This document shows positions 35,327-44,402 of a stretch of DNA of 64,000 nucleotides, piece after piece. Position 1 is the stretch's first letter, and each line of letters opens with the position of its first letter. The notes beneath the pieces were generated by a model that saw nothing but the letters and a program-made list of their open reading frames with translations, was not told where the DNA came from and ran no database searches. Made by a program: the position numbers and the translations under genes. The DNA is from Hyphomicrobium sp. ghe19 (GTDB lineage Bacteria > Pseudomonadota > Alphaproteobacteria > Rhizobiales > Hyphomicrobiaceae), in assembly GCF_902712875.1 (NCBI RefSeq), contig NZ_LR743509.1, positions 248,001 to 312,000 on the forward strand, written 5' to 3'.

Positions 35327-37273
35327 TCAAGGTGACGTACGGACCTGCCAGCTGTCCGCCTGGATTTTCGATTTCTTCAATTGGCCCGGATAGAAGACGG
35401 CGCTGGGACGTTCGGCCTTGAAGACCTCGCCCTTGCTGTCGCCGTCGCGGCTCGTCATCAGCGCTCCGCTCGTTGCCGTCGGCTCGGTTTTGATGGTCGC
35501 CTCGCCGGTGTTCATGTCGATCACCAGCCTCGTCCCGTTCACGATATTCTTGCCTTGGGTCAGCACAACCGCACCGCCGAGCGTCGTGATATTTTTCTTA
35601 ACGTCGACTTCAGCCCAGTCGCCAGTCGCTGTCTGCCCATCTTTTGCGGTAACCACGACCTTCTTCTTGGCGGTCAGGTGCGTCAAAGAAGCGGCGGCAC
35701 CGCCGGCAGCATTGTCGCCGGTCGCACCGATGCCGGCGTTACCGGTGTAGAAAGCCGTCAGCTCCTGTGACCGCATCGATATGTTTCCCTGCACGGCGGA
35801 AACGTTGCCGGTGAACAATGCCGTCTTGGCTACGTCATCGACGTCGAGCTTGTCGGATACGACATCGTAAGGCGAGTTTGAATCGGTCTTGAACGCGGCG
35901 CCGAATGAAATTCCGTCGCCGCTCTGGTCCTGATCGTCATCCGTCTGTTGTGGGGACCCCTTCGCCGATGCCCTGACGAAATGCGCGGTAATGCGTCCTG
36001 CGCTGATGCCGGACGAGACATCAGCCGGCGACGACAGTTGCATCTTGCTCGTCGTGCGATGGTAAGTCAGCCGGCGGCCTCGCAACACGTTCGCTCCCTG
36101 CGTCACGACGACGGGGCCGGTCAGAACCATGGTCTGCGCCTTCTGATCGTAATCGACGCGATCACCGACGGCTTTCTTGTCGTCGCCCTGGGTCAGCACG
36201 ACGTCGCCTTCGAGAACGGCGGTGTTCGAGATCGTATCGAAGAGCGCCGTGTGACTGGTTGCCGTTTCGCCGTTCGGCTGTTTCAGCACCACGGTATCCG
36301 TGGCGAGGATTTGCTTCACCTTCGTTCCGCGATCGGCGTCCCCATCCGGCGCGGCTTGAGCCGAGTTGCCGCCTTCCGGCGCGACCGCACCTTCGTACGT
36401 GACGGTCATTTCCGGCGCGGTCATCGTCGCTCCGGCTTGGGTCGCGACGACTTTGCCGGTGTAGAAAGCCGTTTTCTTGACGTCGTCGATGTCGAGCCGG
36501 TTCGACGTGACGTCGACGGGTTCGCCGGGCTTGCCGAAGGGAAGCGACTGTTGCGCGCTTTGATCGTCTGAGCCGGCGGGAGCTTCCTTCGGCTTCATGT
36601 GCGTGCGCACGTTGTCGACGAAGGTATATTCTTTTGCCTTCTGGCGGATGGTCAGCTGATTGGATGTGATCGTCCCGGCGCCCATTATTATGGTCGACGG
36701 CTGATCGGACGTGATGATGTTTTCTTTCGTCTTGACGGTCGCCCGCGTCAGCTTGGCGTTCAGGCCGCCATCGCCTTTCACGTCGATCGAATCATAAAGC
36801 TCGAGCACGTTCGAGTTGTTGTCGAACAGTCCGCGGCTCGCGACGAGATAAGTCTTCTGCTTTTTGGCATCCAGCAGTTCGCCGGTGATGCCTTGCAGAT
36901 GAATGGCGGTCAGCGTCTTGAGATCTTGCTGCGCCGTTTCCGCCTTCACCCAGTATTTGCCACCATCGGCGTTGAAGCCCTGATAGTGCGGGTTGTGCAT
37001 CTTGAGATTGTCGGCAACGATTTGCGGAATTTCGAGCGGCGGGATCGACGGACTTATGCCGGCGTTGCCAAGGATGTTCGCCGTGGCGATTACGGCCGTT
37101 ACGACTGCCGCGGCCGGAAGCGCAATCTTCAGCACTCGCACGCGTCTTGAATGGCGATGAGCTGCCTGTCTGCTTTGCGTGCGATCGCCGGCAATGACGA
37201 TGCTGTGGCCTGACGAGCGGGAATGCCCACCGGCTGTAGCAGAGTTATCCGTGGTGACAGCCGCGCTGGCCAT
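35327..37273 (-). CDS. Fused LPS transport protein: LptC followed by two LptA (OstA) domains
   Basis: 648 residues. The N-terminus is cytoplasmic and basic, then one membrane anchor (about 48-70) and an LptC-like periplasmic beta-jellyroll (PPLEIPQIVADNLKMHNPHYQGF) to about residue 225. Two LptA/OstA blocks follow: about 235-420 (VTSNRLDIDDVKKTAFYTGKV, TQGANVLRGRRL) and about 460-620 (VSDKLDVDDVAKTALFTGNV, TQGKNIVNGTRL). LptC takes LPS from LptBFG and LptA bridges to LptD, so one polypeptide may form much of the bridge. It lies upstream of lptB and rpoN and downstream of an RNase D-like gene. Confidence 0.92.
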   Translation of the reverse strand: MASAAVTTDNSATAGGHSRSSGHSIVIAGDRTQSRQAAHRHSRRVRVLKIALPAAAVVTAVIATANILGNAGISPSIPPLEIPQIVADNLKMHNPHYQGFNADGGKYWVKAETAQQDLKTLTAIHLQGITGELLDAKKQKTYLVASRGLFDNNSNVLELYDSIDVKGDGGLNAKLTRATVKTKENIITSDQPSTIIMGAGTITSNQLTIRQKAKEYTFVDNVRTHMKPKEAPAGSDDQSAQQSLPFGKPGEPVDVTSNRLDIDDVKKTAFYTGKVVATQAGATMTAPEMTVTYEGAVAPEGGNSAQAAPDGDADRGTKVKQILATDTVVLKQPNGETATSHTALFDTISNTAVLEGDVVLTQGDDKKAVGDRVDYDQKAQTMVLTGPVVVTQGANVLRGRRLTYHRTTSKMQLSSPADVSSGISAGRITAHFVRASAKGSPQQTDDDQDQSGDGISFGAAFKTDSNSPYDVVSDKLDVDDVAKTALFTGNVSAVQGNISMRSQELTAFYTGNAGIGATGDNAAGGAAASLTHLTAKKKVVVTAKDGQTATGDWAEVDVKKNITTLGGAVVLTQGKNIVNGTRLVIDMNTGEATIKTEPTATSGALMTSRDGDSKGEVFKAERPSAVFYPGQLKKSKIQADSWQVRTSP

Positions 37274-37357
37274 TTAATTCCCCCTAAGGCCCGCTAATCT
37301 CGCCGGTAATTGGGGAGACTTTGGGACCTTATGCTCCGAGCCCAGCCGCGACCGGGT

Positions 37358-37984
37358 TCAGTGTGCGAAAATGTCGTCTTCCTCGAATCCGGCGAGGTCG
37401 AGGCGGGCGCGGGTCGGAAGGAACTTGAAAGCTTCGCTGGCGAAGCCTTCCCGCCCTTCTCTCGCGAGCATCATATCGAGCTTCGTCTTGACCGCGTGAA
37501 GATGCAGCACGTCGTTCGCCGCGTATGCCTTTTGGCTATCGGAAAGTTCTGACGCGCCCCAGTCGCTGCTTTGCTGCTGCTTCGAAAGTTCTATTCCGAG
37601 AAGTTCGCCGACGAGATCCTTCAATCCGTGCCGGTCGGTGTAGGTGCGGGAAAGCTTCGAGGCGATCTTGGTGCAGTAGATGGGTGCCGTTGCAACTCCG
37701 AGGTATTGCTCGAGCACGGCGATATCGAAGCGCGCGAAATGAAAAATCTTCAGAACTTTTGGATCGGTCAGAAGGGCTTTGAGGCGCGGGGCGCTATAGT
37801 CCTTGCCGTCGAATTTCACGAGATGAGCCGTGCCGTCACCGCTCGAAAGCTGCACGAGGCACAGGCGATCGCGATGGGGGTTCAGCCCGAGCGTTTCGGT
37901 GTCGATCGCGACGCCGTTCGGAAACGTGAGGCCGGCGGGCAAATCACCTTTGTGGAGCTTCGTCTTGGGCGCGGTCATGTTCAT
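37358..37984 (-). CDS. Ribonuclease D-like 3'-5' exonuclease
   Basis: 208 residues with the DEDD exonuclease fold: Asp28/Glu30 in VAIDTETLGLN, Asp in FHFARFDIAVLEQYLG, and AANDVLHLHAVKTKL with a later Asp. It has only the exonuclease domain, unlike full RNase D (about 375 residues with HRDC domains). A single-domain version near lpt genes is widespread in alphaproteobacteria. I chose the ATG at 37984; an upstream start in the same frame reaches 38032. Confidence 0.9.
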   Translation of the reverse strand: MNMTAPKTKLHKGDLPAGLTFPNGVAIDTETLGLNPHRDRLCLVQLSSGDGTAHLVKFDGKDYSAPRLKALLTDPKVLKIFHFARFDIAVLEQYLGVATAPIYCTKIASKLSRTYTDRHGLKDLVGELLGIELSKQQQSSDWGASELSDSQKAYAANDVLHLHAVKTKLDMMLAREGREGFASEAFKFLPTRARLDLAGFEEDDIFAH

Positions 37985-38177
37985 ACGTCCGTCGGTCGCC
38001 GCCGCAGCCGAGATAGCTCGTCGCGATGCCACGAGCCTCGCCTAAGTCATCTTGCCGGAGGCTAAATGATTGATGTTGTTACGCTCTAGGACTCAAAGCG
38101 AAATAGGTCTGTAGCATTCGGCCGCCGCCGATAGCAAGGAGGCGCGTTTTTCCGGGCATGAAGCCCATTCACTTCGC

Positions 38178-39320
38178 TCATCTGGTGGAGGTCGCGGGCG
38201 GGTCGAATGTTGCTGCCGTGGCGTTTGGCGCGCCTTCCGTATCGATCGTGGCTTTGACCGACATGCCTGGCCGGACCAGCGTGCCGAATGCCGGATTTTG
38301 ATCGAGAGCGATCTTTACGGGCACGCGCTGGACGACCTTCGTGAGATTCCCCGTCGCGGTATCCGGAGCTTGTGGTGCGAAGATCTTGCCGGTTCCCGGC
38401 GCCCAACTCTCGACGTGACCCGTCACTTTCAAATCCGGAAATGCATCCACAGTGATGCGCGCGGGCTGGCCACTGCGGACGTTCGTCATTTGCGTTTCCT
38501 TGAGATTGGCAATGACCCAGATGTCCGGCAGGGAAACGACGGTGATCACGGGCGATCCGACACTCACGAATTGACCCGGCCGAACCTGGCGCTGACCGAC
38601 GATGCCGTCGGCCGGCGATAAAATGCGCGTGCTGTTCAGGTTGTTCTGGGCACCGGTCGCCACAGCCTCGGCCGCGCGCACCTGCGCTTCGAGCTGTACC
38701 TGCACAGTGTCGAGGCTTGCGAGGATTGTCTTCTGCTGATCGAGCTGGGCACTGCTCAACACCATTTGAGCGGAGCTACGTTTCGCGCTGTTCACCGCCT
38801 GCTCGACGCGCTGGGTCGTCCCGATGTCGCTGGATTTCAACAGCTCGCGCTGTCGCTTCTCTTCGAGATTGAAACGCTCGAGATCTGCTTGCGCTGCGTC
38901 TATTCCCGCTTGCGCCTGACGTACGAGGCTTCGCTGGGCTGCCTTTTGATTTGCAAGATTGGCGAGGTTCGCCTTCGCCGAGACGACGTTCGCCTGGGCT
39001 TGCGCGAGTGCTGCGTCATAGTCCGACGGATCGATTTCGGCGACGAGATCGCCCTTTTTCACCGGTTGGAAGTCCTTGACCGGAACCGACTTGATGAGGC
39101 CCGAGACCTTGGCTGAGAGCGGCGTGACGTCACCTGCAATGAAGGCGTCCTCCGTCGTTTGGAGTGCGTCATTCGTGGTTTCACTGTGGGCGGGGCGCGT
39201 CCAGCGACCATCGCTTCCAATCAACTGCCATGCCAGAAATCCTGCGCATGCGACGGCGAGGATGCTCAGTATGGCGCCGGAGCCAGCGGGTCGTTGCTCT
39301 CCTCGCGGGCCATCGGTCAT
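38178..39320 (-). CDS. HlyD/EmrA-type membrane fusion protein
   Basis: 380 residues: one N-terminal membrane anchor (about 14-32), a lipoyl/biotinyl-like half (EDAFIAGDVTPLSAKVSGLIKSVPVKDFQPVKKGDLV), a long coiled-coil hairpin (about 85-190) and a beta-barrel (SPADGIVGQRQVRPGQFVSVG). Such proteins link inner-membrane exporters to outer-membrane channels. It has no exporter of its own next to it, being separated from hlyD-emrB at 40255 by the tetR gene. The ATG at 39320 follows AGGAG. Confidence 0.92.
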   Translation of the reverse strand: MTDGPRGEQRPAGSGAILSILAVACAGFLAWQLIGSDGRWTRPAHSETTNDALQTTEDAFIAGDVTPLSAKVSGLIKSVPVKDFQPVKKGDLVAEIDPSDYDAALAQAQANVVSAKANLANLANQKAAQRSLVRQAQAGIDAAQADLERFNLEEKRQRELLKSSDIGTTQRVEQAVNSAKRSSAQMVLSSAQLDQQKTILASLDTVQVQLEAQVRAAEAVATGAQNNLNSTRILSPADGIVGQRQVRPGQFVSVGSPVITVVSLPDIWVIANLKETQMTNVRSGQPARITVDAFPDLKVTGHVESWAPGTGKIFAPQAPDTATGNLTKVVQRVPVKIALDQNPAFGTLVRPGMSVKATIDTEGAPNATAATFDPPATSTR

Positions 39321-39491
39321 GACTTTCTCCTGGTCTTCGTCGAAGAAGCGCTACCGCGGGGCTGCGCAATCCGTTCGAACCAACTCGCCGCAGGGAGGGA
39401 GGCGATCTCAAAGCCGGACGAAAGCTTGTTACTTCCAGGTTGTGCCGAAGTTCCGTGTGCGTCTGATCTTTTGCCTATCGGGCGCGACCAC

Positions 39492-40139
39492 TTAGGCGCG
39501 ACAACCGTCGAGGAAGAGCTTGGCGCAGATGCGGGCTCGACTCTTGATCTCTTCGGGCGAGGGAGGCGGGCTCAGACCGATCATTGCGGTGCGCTGCAAA
39601 TCCATCACCATCATTCCGCGCAATGCGCTGACCGTCGCGACAGTATCATCAAATTTTAGCAATCCGCGGTCGCGCTGACGTTCGAGCCACTGCGTCATGG
39701 CTTTCGTGGTCTGCGCCACGGCGACGTCATTAAAGGTCGCGGCAAGCTCGGGGCAGCGATCTCTCTCGCTGATGACCAGCCGGAGCATGGCGATCGTTTC
39801 GCTGTCGAGTGCCAGGGTGCCGAAAGCGATGAGGAAATGCTCGACGGCGTCGATGAGCTCGTAGCGGTCGAGTTCCGAGGGGTCGACTTTGAGCATGAAG
39901 CGCCCGGTCCGGTCGGCGATGACCTTCTGGAAAAGATCCGCCTTGGCCGGGATGAGCCGGTACATGGTCTTGGTCGAAATTCCGGCGCGCTGGGCCACGT
40001 TCCCCATCGTCGTTGCTGCATAGCCTTTGTCGTGAAACTCAGCAGCCGCGGCTTCGATCAGGAGGTGGATCGTCTCCTCGTCGGGCCGGATTTGAGGGCG
40101 GCCCCGGCTGCGTTTCGGGGCCACTGCATTTTGTCCCAT
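39492..40139 (-). CDS. TetR-family transcriptional regulator
   Basis: 215 residues. The N-terminal helix-turn-helix is recognisable (IHLLIEAAAAEFHDKGYAATTMGNVAQRAGISTKTMYRLIPAKADLF); the rest is a helical ligand-binding domain. I chose the ATG at 40139 (MGQNAVAPKRSRGRP); the frame runs further upstream but would use up the promoter. It probably represses the adjacent efflux genes and itself through the inverted repeat at 40143-40195. It is oriented away from hlyD-emrB and towards the other hlyD. Confidence 0.93.
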   Translation of the reverse strand: MGQNAVAPKRSRGRPQIRPDEETIHLLIEAAAAEFHDKGYAATTMGNVAQRAGISTKTMYRLIPAKADLFQKVIADRTGRFMLKVDPSELDRYELIDAVEHFLIAFGTLALDSETIAMLRLVISERDRCPELAATFNDVAVAQTTKAMTQWLERQRDRGLLKFDDTVATVSALRGMMVMDLQRTAMIGLSPPPSPEEIKSRARICAKLFLDGCRA

Positions 40140-40142
40140 GAC

Positions 40143-40195
40143 TATTTTCCAAATTCCTGTTGACTTCCATTTTATAGTGCCTATTTTGGAAAATA
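40143..40195. promoter_or_regulatory. Operator-like inverted repeat in the tetR/emrA intergenic region
   Basis: TATTTTCCAAA (40143-40153) and TTTGGAAAATA (40185-40195) are perfect 11-bp inverted copies, 31 bp apart. They flank and overlap the predicted promoters, so a TetR dimer at each arm could silence both directions. Whether these are two half-sites of one operator or two degenerate operators is not clear from sequence. Confidence 0.7.
40160..40187 (+). promoter_or_regulatory. Possible promoter of emrA-emrB
   Basis: TTGACT (40160-40165) and TATTTT (40182-40187), spacing 16 nt. The -10-like hexamer overlaps the right arm of the inverted repeat. The match is weaker than the divergent one. 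Confidence 0.4.
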
Positions 40196-40199
40196 TCAA
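40171..40199 (-). promoter_or_regulatory. Promoter of tetR
   Basis: On the minus strand TTGATA (40199-40194) and TATAAA (40176-40171) are separated by exactly 17 nt. The -35 region overlaps the right arm of the operator repeat, as expected for autorepression. Confidence 0.65.
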
Positions 40200-40254
40200 G
40201 TTTCCTAATGGCCGCGACCCCGGCCTGACTGCAGCGTATTGAGGAGCAGCCCCA

Positions 40255-41481
40255 ATGGGCCATCATTCCAATGCCATGATCGCGGACAGACCGCTTACCG
40301 GGGCCGAGACAGTCTCGTTTGTCCCGTCGTCCGGGCAGCACCTGTCGGCAGAGCTGAAGGCACCGGCTCCCGGCGCCGAGGCGGCAGAGCCGCAGCGACC
40401 TGTCACGTCTGCGCCTCCCAAAAGGTCCCGCTGGCCGCTTCTGGCTGGTGCGAGCCTCCTGGTCCTTGGAGCTGCCGCATACCTCGGCTCGGAGTACTGG
40501 TCGGTTTGGCGTTTCCAGGTATCGACGGACGACGCTTACGTTCAGGCCGACAACACGACCATTGCACCGAAGGTTTCCGGCTACCTGTCGGATGTCCTCG
40601 TTGGCGACAACGAGACTGTGAAGGCCGGACAGGTGCTGGCGCGGATCGACGATCGCGACTTCAAGGTCGCTCTCGATCAGGCGAAGGCCGACGTTCTCGG
40701 CGCCAAGGCGGCCGTCGCGAACAAGCAGGCGTCGCTCGATGCGCAGCAGTCGATCATCGAAAGCGCGAAGGCGACGATCGACGTCGATCGCGCGAACGAA
40801 ACGTTCGCCGAGCAGGACAATCAGCGTTTCACGCACCTCGCCACCACGGGCTACGGCAGCGTCCAGAATGCGCAGCAGGCTACGTCTCGTATTGCTGCTG
40901 CTCGTGCATCGGTCGCGCGCGATAGCGCTTCGCTCGCGAATGCAATCAAACAGACCGATATTCTGAAAGCAGAACTTGCGCAGGCGCAGGCAACGCAGGC
41001 GCGTGACGAAGCCGTGCAGCGACAGGCCGAGTTGAACCTTTCCTACACGAACATTCTCTCGCCCGTCGACGGCGCGGTTGGAAACCGCACGTTGCGCGTC
41101 GGTCAGTACGTTCAGGCAGGAACGCAGTTGATGGCTGTCGTGCCGACTGCTTCCGCGTACATCGTCGCCAACTTCAAGGAAACGCAGCTCGCGGATGTTC
41201 GTCCCGGCCAGGCGGTGAACGTCGAAGTCGATATGTTCCCGGGCGTGGAGATACCGGCGCACGTTGACAGCCTTGCACCTGCGAGCGGTCAGCAGTTCGC
41301 GCTTTTGCCGCCGGACAATGCGACGGGCAACTTCACGAAGATCGTCCAACGCATTCCGGTGAAGATCACGCTCGATCCCGGAAACCCGCTCGCCGGAGAA
41401 CTTCGTCCGGGGATGTCGGTCTACCCGACCATCGAAACCAAGCAGCAGAGCAAATCCGGCACTTCTCTCGCAGCCAAGTGA
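40255..41481 (+). CDS. emrA: EmrA-type membrane fusion protein
   Basis: 408 residues; anchor at about 58-77 (WPLLAGASLLVLGAAAYLG), then a lipoyl-like half (VSTDDAYVQADNTTIAPKVSGYL), a long coiled coil with AKADVLGAKAAVANKQASL, and a barrel (YTNILSPVDGAVGNRTLRVGQYVQAG). The VSTDDAYVQAD segment is a hallmark of EmrA/HlyD proteins working with DHA2 exporters. The 38-bp gap to emrB suggests one transcript. The ATG at 40255 follows AGGAG. Confidence 0.95.
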   Translation: MGHHSNAMIADRPLTGAETVSFVPSSGQHLSAELKAPAPGAEAAEPQRPVTSAPPKRSRWPLLAGASLLVLGAAAYLGSEYWSVWRFQVSTDDAYVQADNTTIAPKVSGYLSDVLVGDNETVKAGQVLARIDDRDFKVALDQAKADVLGAKAAVANKQASLDAQQSIIESAKATIDVDRANETFAEQDNQRFTHLATTGYGSVQNAQQATSRIAAARASVARDSASLANAIKQTDILKAELAQAQATQARDEAVQRQAELNLSYTNILSPVDGAVGNRTLRVGQYVQAGTQLMAVVPTASAYIVANFKETQLADVRPGQAVNVEVDMFPGVEIPAHVDSLAPASGQQFALLPPDNATGNFTKIVQRIPVKITLDPGNPLAGELRPGMSVYPTIETKQQSKSGTSLAAK

Positions 41482-41519
41482 TGGCAAGGGCCTAGCGCCT
41501 TGAGTTGGAGCAAGCAGCG

Positions 41520-43136
41520 ATGGCAAGCGCGGATCAAACAGCAATACCGGCCGCGGATTTTCCCACCGCGGCCGGCGCCGGCTCAGTCGACAAAGCAAGC
41601 TTGACGACTTGGATCGCCGTCGTTGCCGGCATGATCGGCGCCTTCATGTCGATCCTGAACATCCAGATCACCAACGCGTCTCTTCTTGATATCGAGGGCG
41701 GGATCGGAACGGGCGCCGACAACGGCGCGTGGATCTCGACGTCATATCTGATCGGTGAAATCGTGGTCATCCCGCTGACGGGCTATTTCAGCCGCGTCTT
41801 CGGGTTTCGCCGCTACATGATCGTCAGCACATTCTTTTTCGCCGTCTTCTCGATGGCGTGCGCGTTCGCGCATGACCTCGGCACGATGATCGCGATGCGT
41901 GGATTGCAGGGCTTTGCGGGCGGCGTGCTAATCCCGATGGCGTTCACGATGGTCGTGACGAAGCTGCCGAAGTCTCAGCAACCAGTTGGGCTAGCGCTGT
42001 TCGCAATTGCCGTCACGTTTGCTCCGGCCATCGGTCCGACGATTGGCGGGTATCTGACCGAGAACTACGGCTGGCAGAAAATCTTTTTCATCAACGTCGT
42101 TCCAAGTGCGATCATGATCGTCGCGCTGTGGTTCACGCTCGAGAAAGACAAGCTGCAGCTTGGTCTTCTCAAGGAGGGCGATTGGGCTGGCATCTTCACG
42201 ATGGCGATCGGTCTTTCTGCGCTTCAGACGCTGCTCGAAGAGGGAAACAAGGATGATTGGTTCGGTTCGCCATTCATCGTGAAGCTTGCGGTTATCGCGG
42301 TGTTGTTTCTGGTCGCCTTCGTGTGGATCGAGCTCAAGGTTGAAAAGCCGCTCGTCGATCTCAGGCTGCTGAAAGACAGAAATTTCGGCATCGGCACCGT
42401 TGCGAACATGCTCGTCGGCTTCGCGCTGTTCGGCACGGTTTATGTTCTGCCGCAGTATCTCGGGCAGGTGCAGGGTTATAACGCCGAGCAGATCGGGAAC
42501 GTGCTCGCGTGGACCGGTTTGCCGCAGCTTCTCATCATCCCCTTCGTGCCGCGGCTGATGAAGATTTTCGACATTCGCTACATCGGCGTCGCGGGCATCG
42601 CGCTTTTTGCGCTGAGCTGTTTCATGAACGTCAATATGTCGCTCGATTATTCCGGCGACCAGTTCTTCGTGCCCAACATCGTGCGTGCCGTCGGACAGGC
42701 TCTCATCCTGACGCCGCTGACCGCAATCGCGACCTCGGGTATTGCGCCGAAGGATGCAGCCAACGCTTCGGGTCTCTTCAATATGCTCCGGAATTTGGCC
42801 GGTGCCGTCGGGACTGCCGCGCTCGAAACCATCATCACGAAGCGCGAGCAGTTTCACTCGAACATCATCGGTCAATCCGTAAATGTCTATCGTGACGAGG
42901 TTCGTCAGCGGATCGAAGAGATGACGAACTATTTCATGGCGCATGGTGTTTCGGATGCCGCTGCAGCGCGGCACCAGGCGATTGTCGCGCTTGGCAAGAC
43001 CGTCAAGCGCCAGGCCCTCGTCATGGGATTCAGCGATACGTTCGCGGTGATCGCGATCATGCTAGCGGTCGCTGCGGTCGCGCTCCTCTTTGCGCGAAAG
43101 GCGACACCCAGCGGTGGCGCCTCTGCGGCACATTGA
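41520..43136 (+). CDS. emrB: EmrB/QacA-type MFS multidrug exporter (DHA2)
   Basis: 538 residues, about 14 predicted membrane helices. The DHA2 motifs are visible: LNIQITNASLLDIEGGIGTGADNGAWISTSYLIGEIVVIPLTGYFSRVFGFRRYM (motif region A/B), RGLQGFAGGVLIPMAFTMV, and WQKIFFINVVP after the GGYLTENYG loop. Together with EmrA and an outer-membrane protein such as TolC (not in the window) it would export hydrophobic drugs or acids. I chose ATG 41520 behind GGAG. Confidence 0.95.
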   Translation: MASADQTAIPAADFPTAAGAGSVDKASLTTWIAVVAGMIGAFMSILNIQITNASLLDIEGGIGTGADNGAWISTSYLIGEIVVIPLTGYFSRVFGFRRYMIVSTFFFAVFSMACAFAHDLGTMIAMRGLQGFAGGVLIPMAFTMVVTKLPKSQQPVGLALFAIAVTFAPAIGPTIGGYLTENYGWQKIFFINVVPSAIMIVALWFTLEKDKLQLGLLKEGDWAGIFTMAIGLSALQTLLEEGNKDDWFGSPFIVKLAVIAVLFLVAFVWIELKVEKPLVDLRLLKDRNFGIGTVANMLVGFALFGTVYVLPQYLGQVQGYNAEQIGNVLAWTGLPQLLIIPFVPRLMKIFDIRYIGVAGIALFALSCFMNVNMSLDYSGDQFFVPNIVRAVGQALILTPLTAIATSGIAPKDAANASGLFNMLRNLAGAVGTAALETIITKREQFHSNIIGQSVNVYRDEVRQRIEEMTNYFMAHGVSDAAAARHQAIVALGKTVKRQALVMGFSDTFAVIAIMLAVAAVALLFARKATPSGGASAAH

Positions 43137-43174
43137 TTTTATAAGCGTGACCGAGCCAGTCGGGCGGAGGCGAA

Positions 43175-44152
43175 TTAATTCGCTGCCGCCTTTTTGGCCG
43201 GAGCCCAGATCTCGGCGTCGCTGGCTTTGATCTGTTTCGGAAGAACGCCCTCGGCAAAGAATGCGTCGGCGATCTTCTGCTCGTCGGCCAAGTTCTCGGA
43301 GCCAACGGGCTGAACGTCATAGCTGCGGCGTGCATTTGCGACGCTGACGATTTCCGAGTCGAGGCCCCAGACCGGGGCCAGAAGTTGAGCGGCGGCTTCC
43401 GGATTTTTCTTTACCCACTCGCCGGTCTCTTTGAGTTTCGCGAACACGAGATTGAGGACGTCGGGCCGTTGGGCGGCGAAAGCGGAAGATGCAAGGTAAT
43501 AGCGCTGATAGTCAGCGATGCCCTTGCCATCAGCCAGTACACGGACGTCGGATTGCTTTTGGACGGCGGCCACGAACGGGTCCCATGTCGCCCAGGCATC
43601 GACGGCGCCCTTCTCGAAGGCGGCGCGGCCATCGGCGGGTGTCAAGTAAGCGGGTTCGATGTCATTGAATTTCAAGCCTGCGTGCGCAAGCGCGGCGATG
43701 AGCAGGTAATGGCTACCCGATGCTTTGGCGACGGCGATTTTCTTACCCTTGAGTTCGGCGACGGATTTGATCGGGGATGTCGACTTGACGATCAATGCTT
43801 GCGCCGAGGGTGAAGGCGCTTCGCTGGCGAGGTAGGTCAGTTTAGCGCCCGCGGCCTGCGCGAAAATCGGAACGGTATCGGCGACGTCTCCCGATACGTC
43901 GATGGCGCCGACGTTCAGCGCCTCGAGCAACGGCAGGCCGCTCGGAAATTCGGACCACGTCACGGAGACTCCAACTTCCGACAACGCCTTTTCCAACTCG
44001 CCGTTGGCTTTGAGTACATTGATGAGCGTCGACGACTTTTGAAATCCGATGCGCACCGTTTTCGGCGCATCTGCGCTCGCAGTGCCGCTTATTGCGGCAG
44101 TGAGCGTGAGTGCAAGGACGGCAAGGCGGTTTGAGAAGTGGCGTCGGTTCAT
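43175..44152 (-). CDS. ssuA: Aliphatic sulfonate ABC transporter substrate-binding protein
   Basis: 325 residues with a signal peptide (MNRRHFSNRLAVLALTLTAA, cleavage near ASA-DA). The mature part has the periplasmic type II fold of the SsuA/TauA/NrtA family (RIGFQKSSTLINVLKANGELEKAL, DAWATWDPFVAAVQ). It binds alkanesulfonates and delivers them to SsuCB. It is encoded divergently from ssuD, with 250 bp between that must hold both promoters. Confidence 0.93.
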   Translation of the reverse strand: MNRRHFSNRLAVLALTLTAAISGTASADAPKTVRIGFQKSSTLINVLKANGELEKALSEVGVSVTWSEFPSGLPLLEALNVGAIDVSGDVADTVPIFAQAAGAKLTYLASEAPSPSAQALIVKSTSPIKSVAELKGKKIAVAKASGSHYLLIAALAHAGLKFNDIEPAYLTPADGRAAFEKGAVDAWATWDPFVAAVQKQSDVRVLADGKGIADYQRYYLASSAFAAQRPDVLNLVFAKLKETGEWVKKNPEAAAQLLAPVWGLDSEIVSVANARRSYDVQPVGSENLADEQKIADAFFAEGVLPKQIKASDAEIWAPAKKAAAN

Positions 44153-44402
44153 AGGAATTTACCCCCGATTTTTCGTCGCCGCGATCTTGCTGCGGCCGCG
44201 ATGTGGCTTCCGTGGAACTATCGCGACGCCCGCGCCGCGGACGCCAATATAAAAATCCGAAAAGCAAATCGGTTTTTGTTGTTTGTGATGCTGCTCACGC
44301 TCGTCCAATAAAACGGAACGTGTTGTCGATCCGGCGGTGGCAGAGAAAATCTGCCATCGCGCGACGCTTCACATCCAACCCATAACGGCGGGGAAATTGA
44401 CT

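Noticed and set aside
40039..41598. 519-residue open frame antisense to emrA
   Set aside because: Arg/Leu-rich shadow of the emrA reading frame, without ribosome site or domain.
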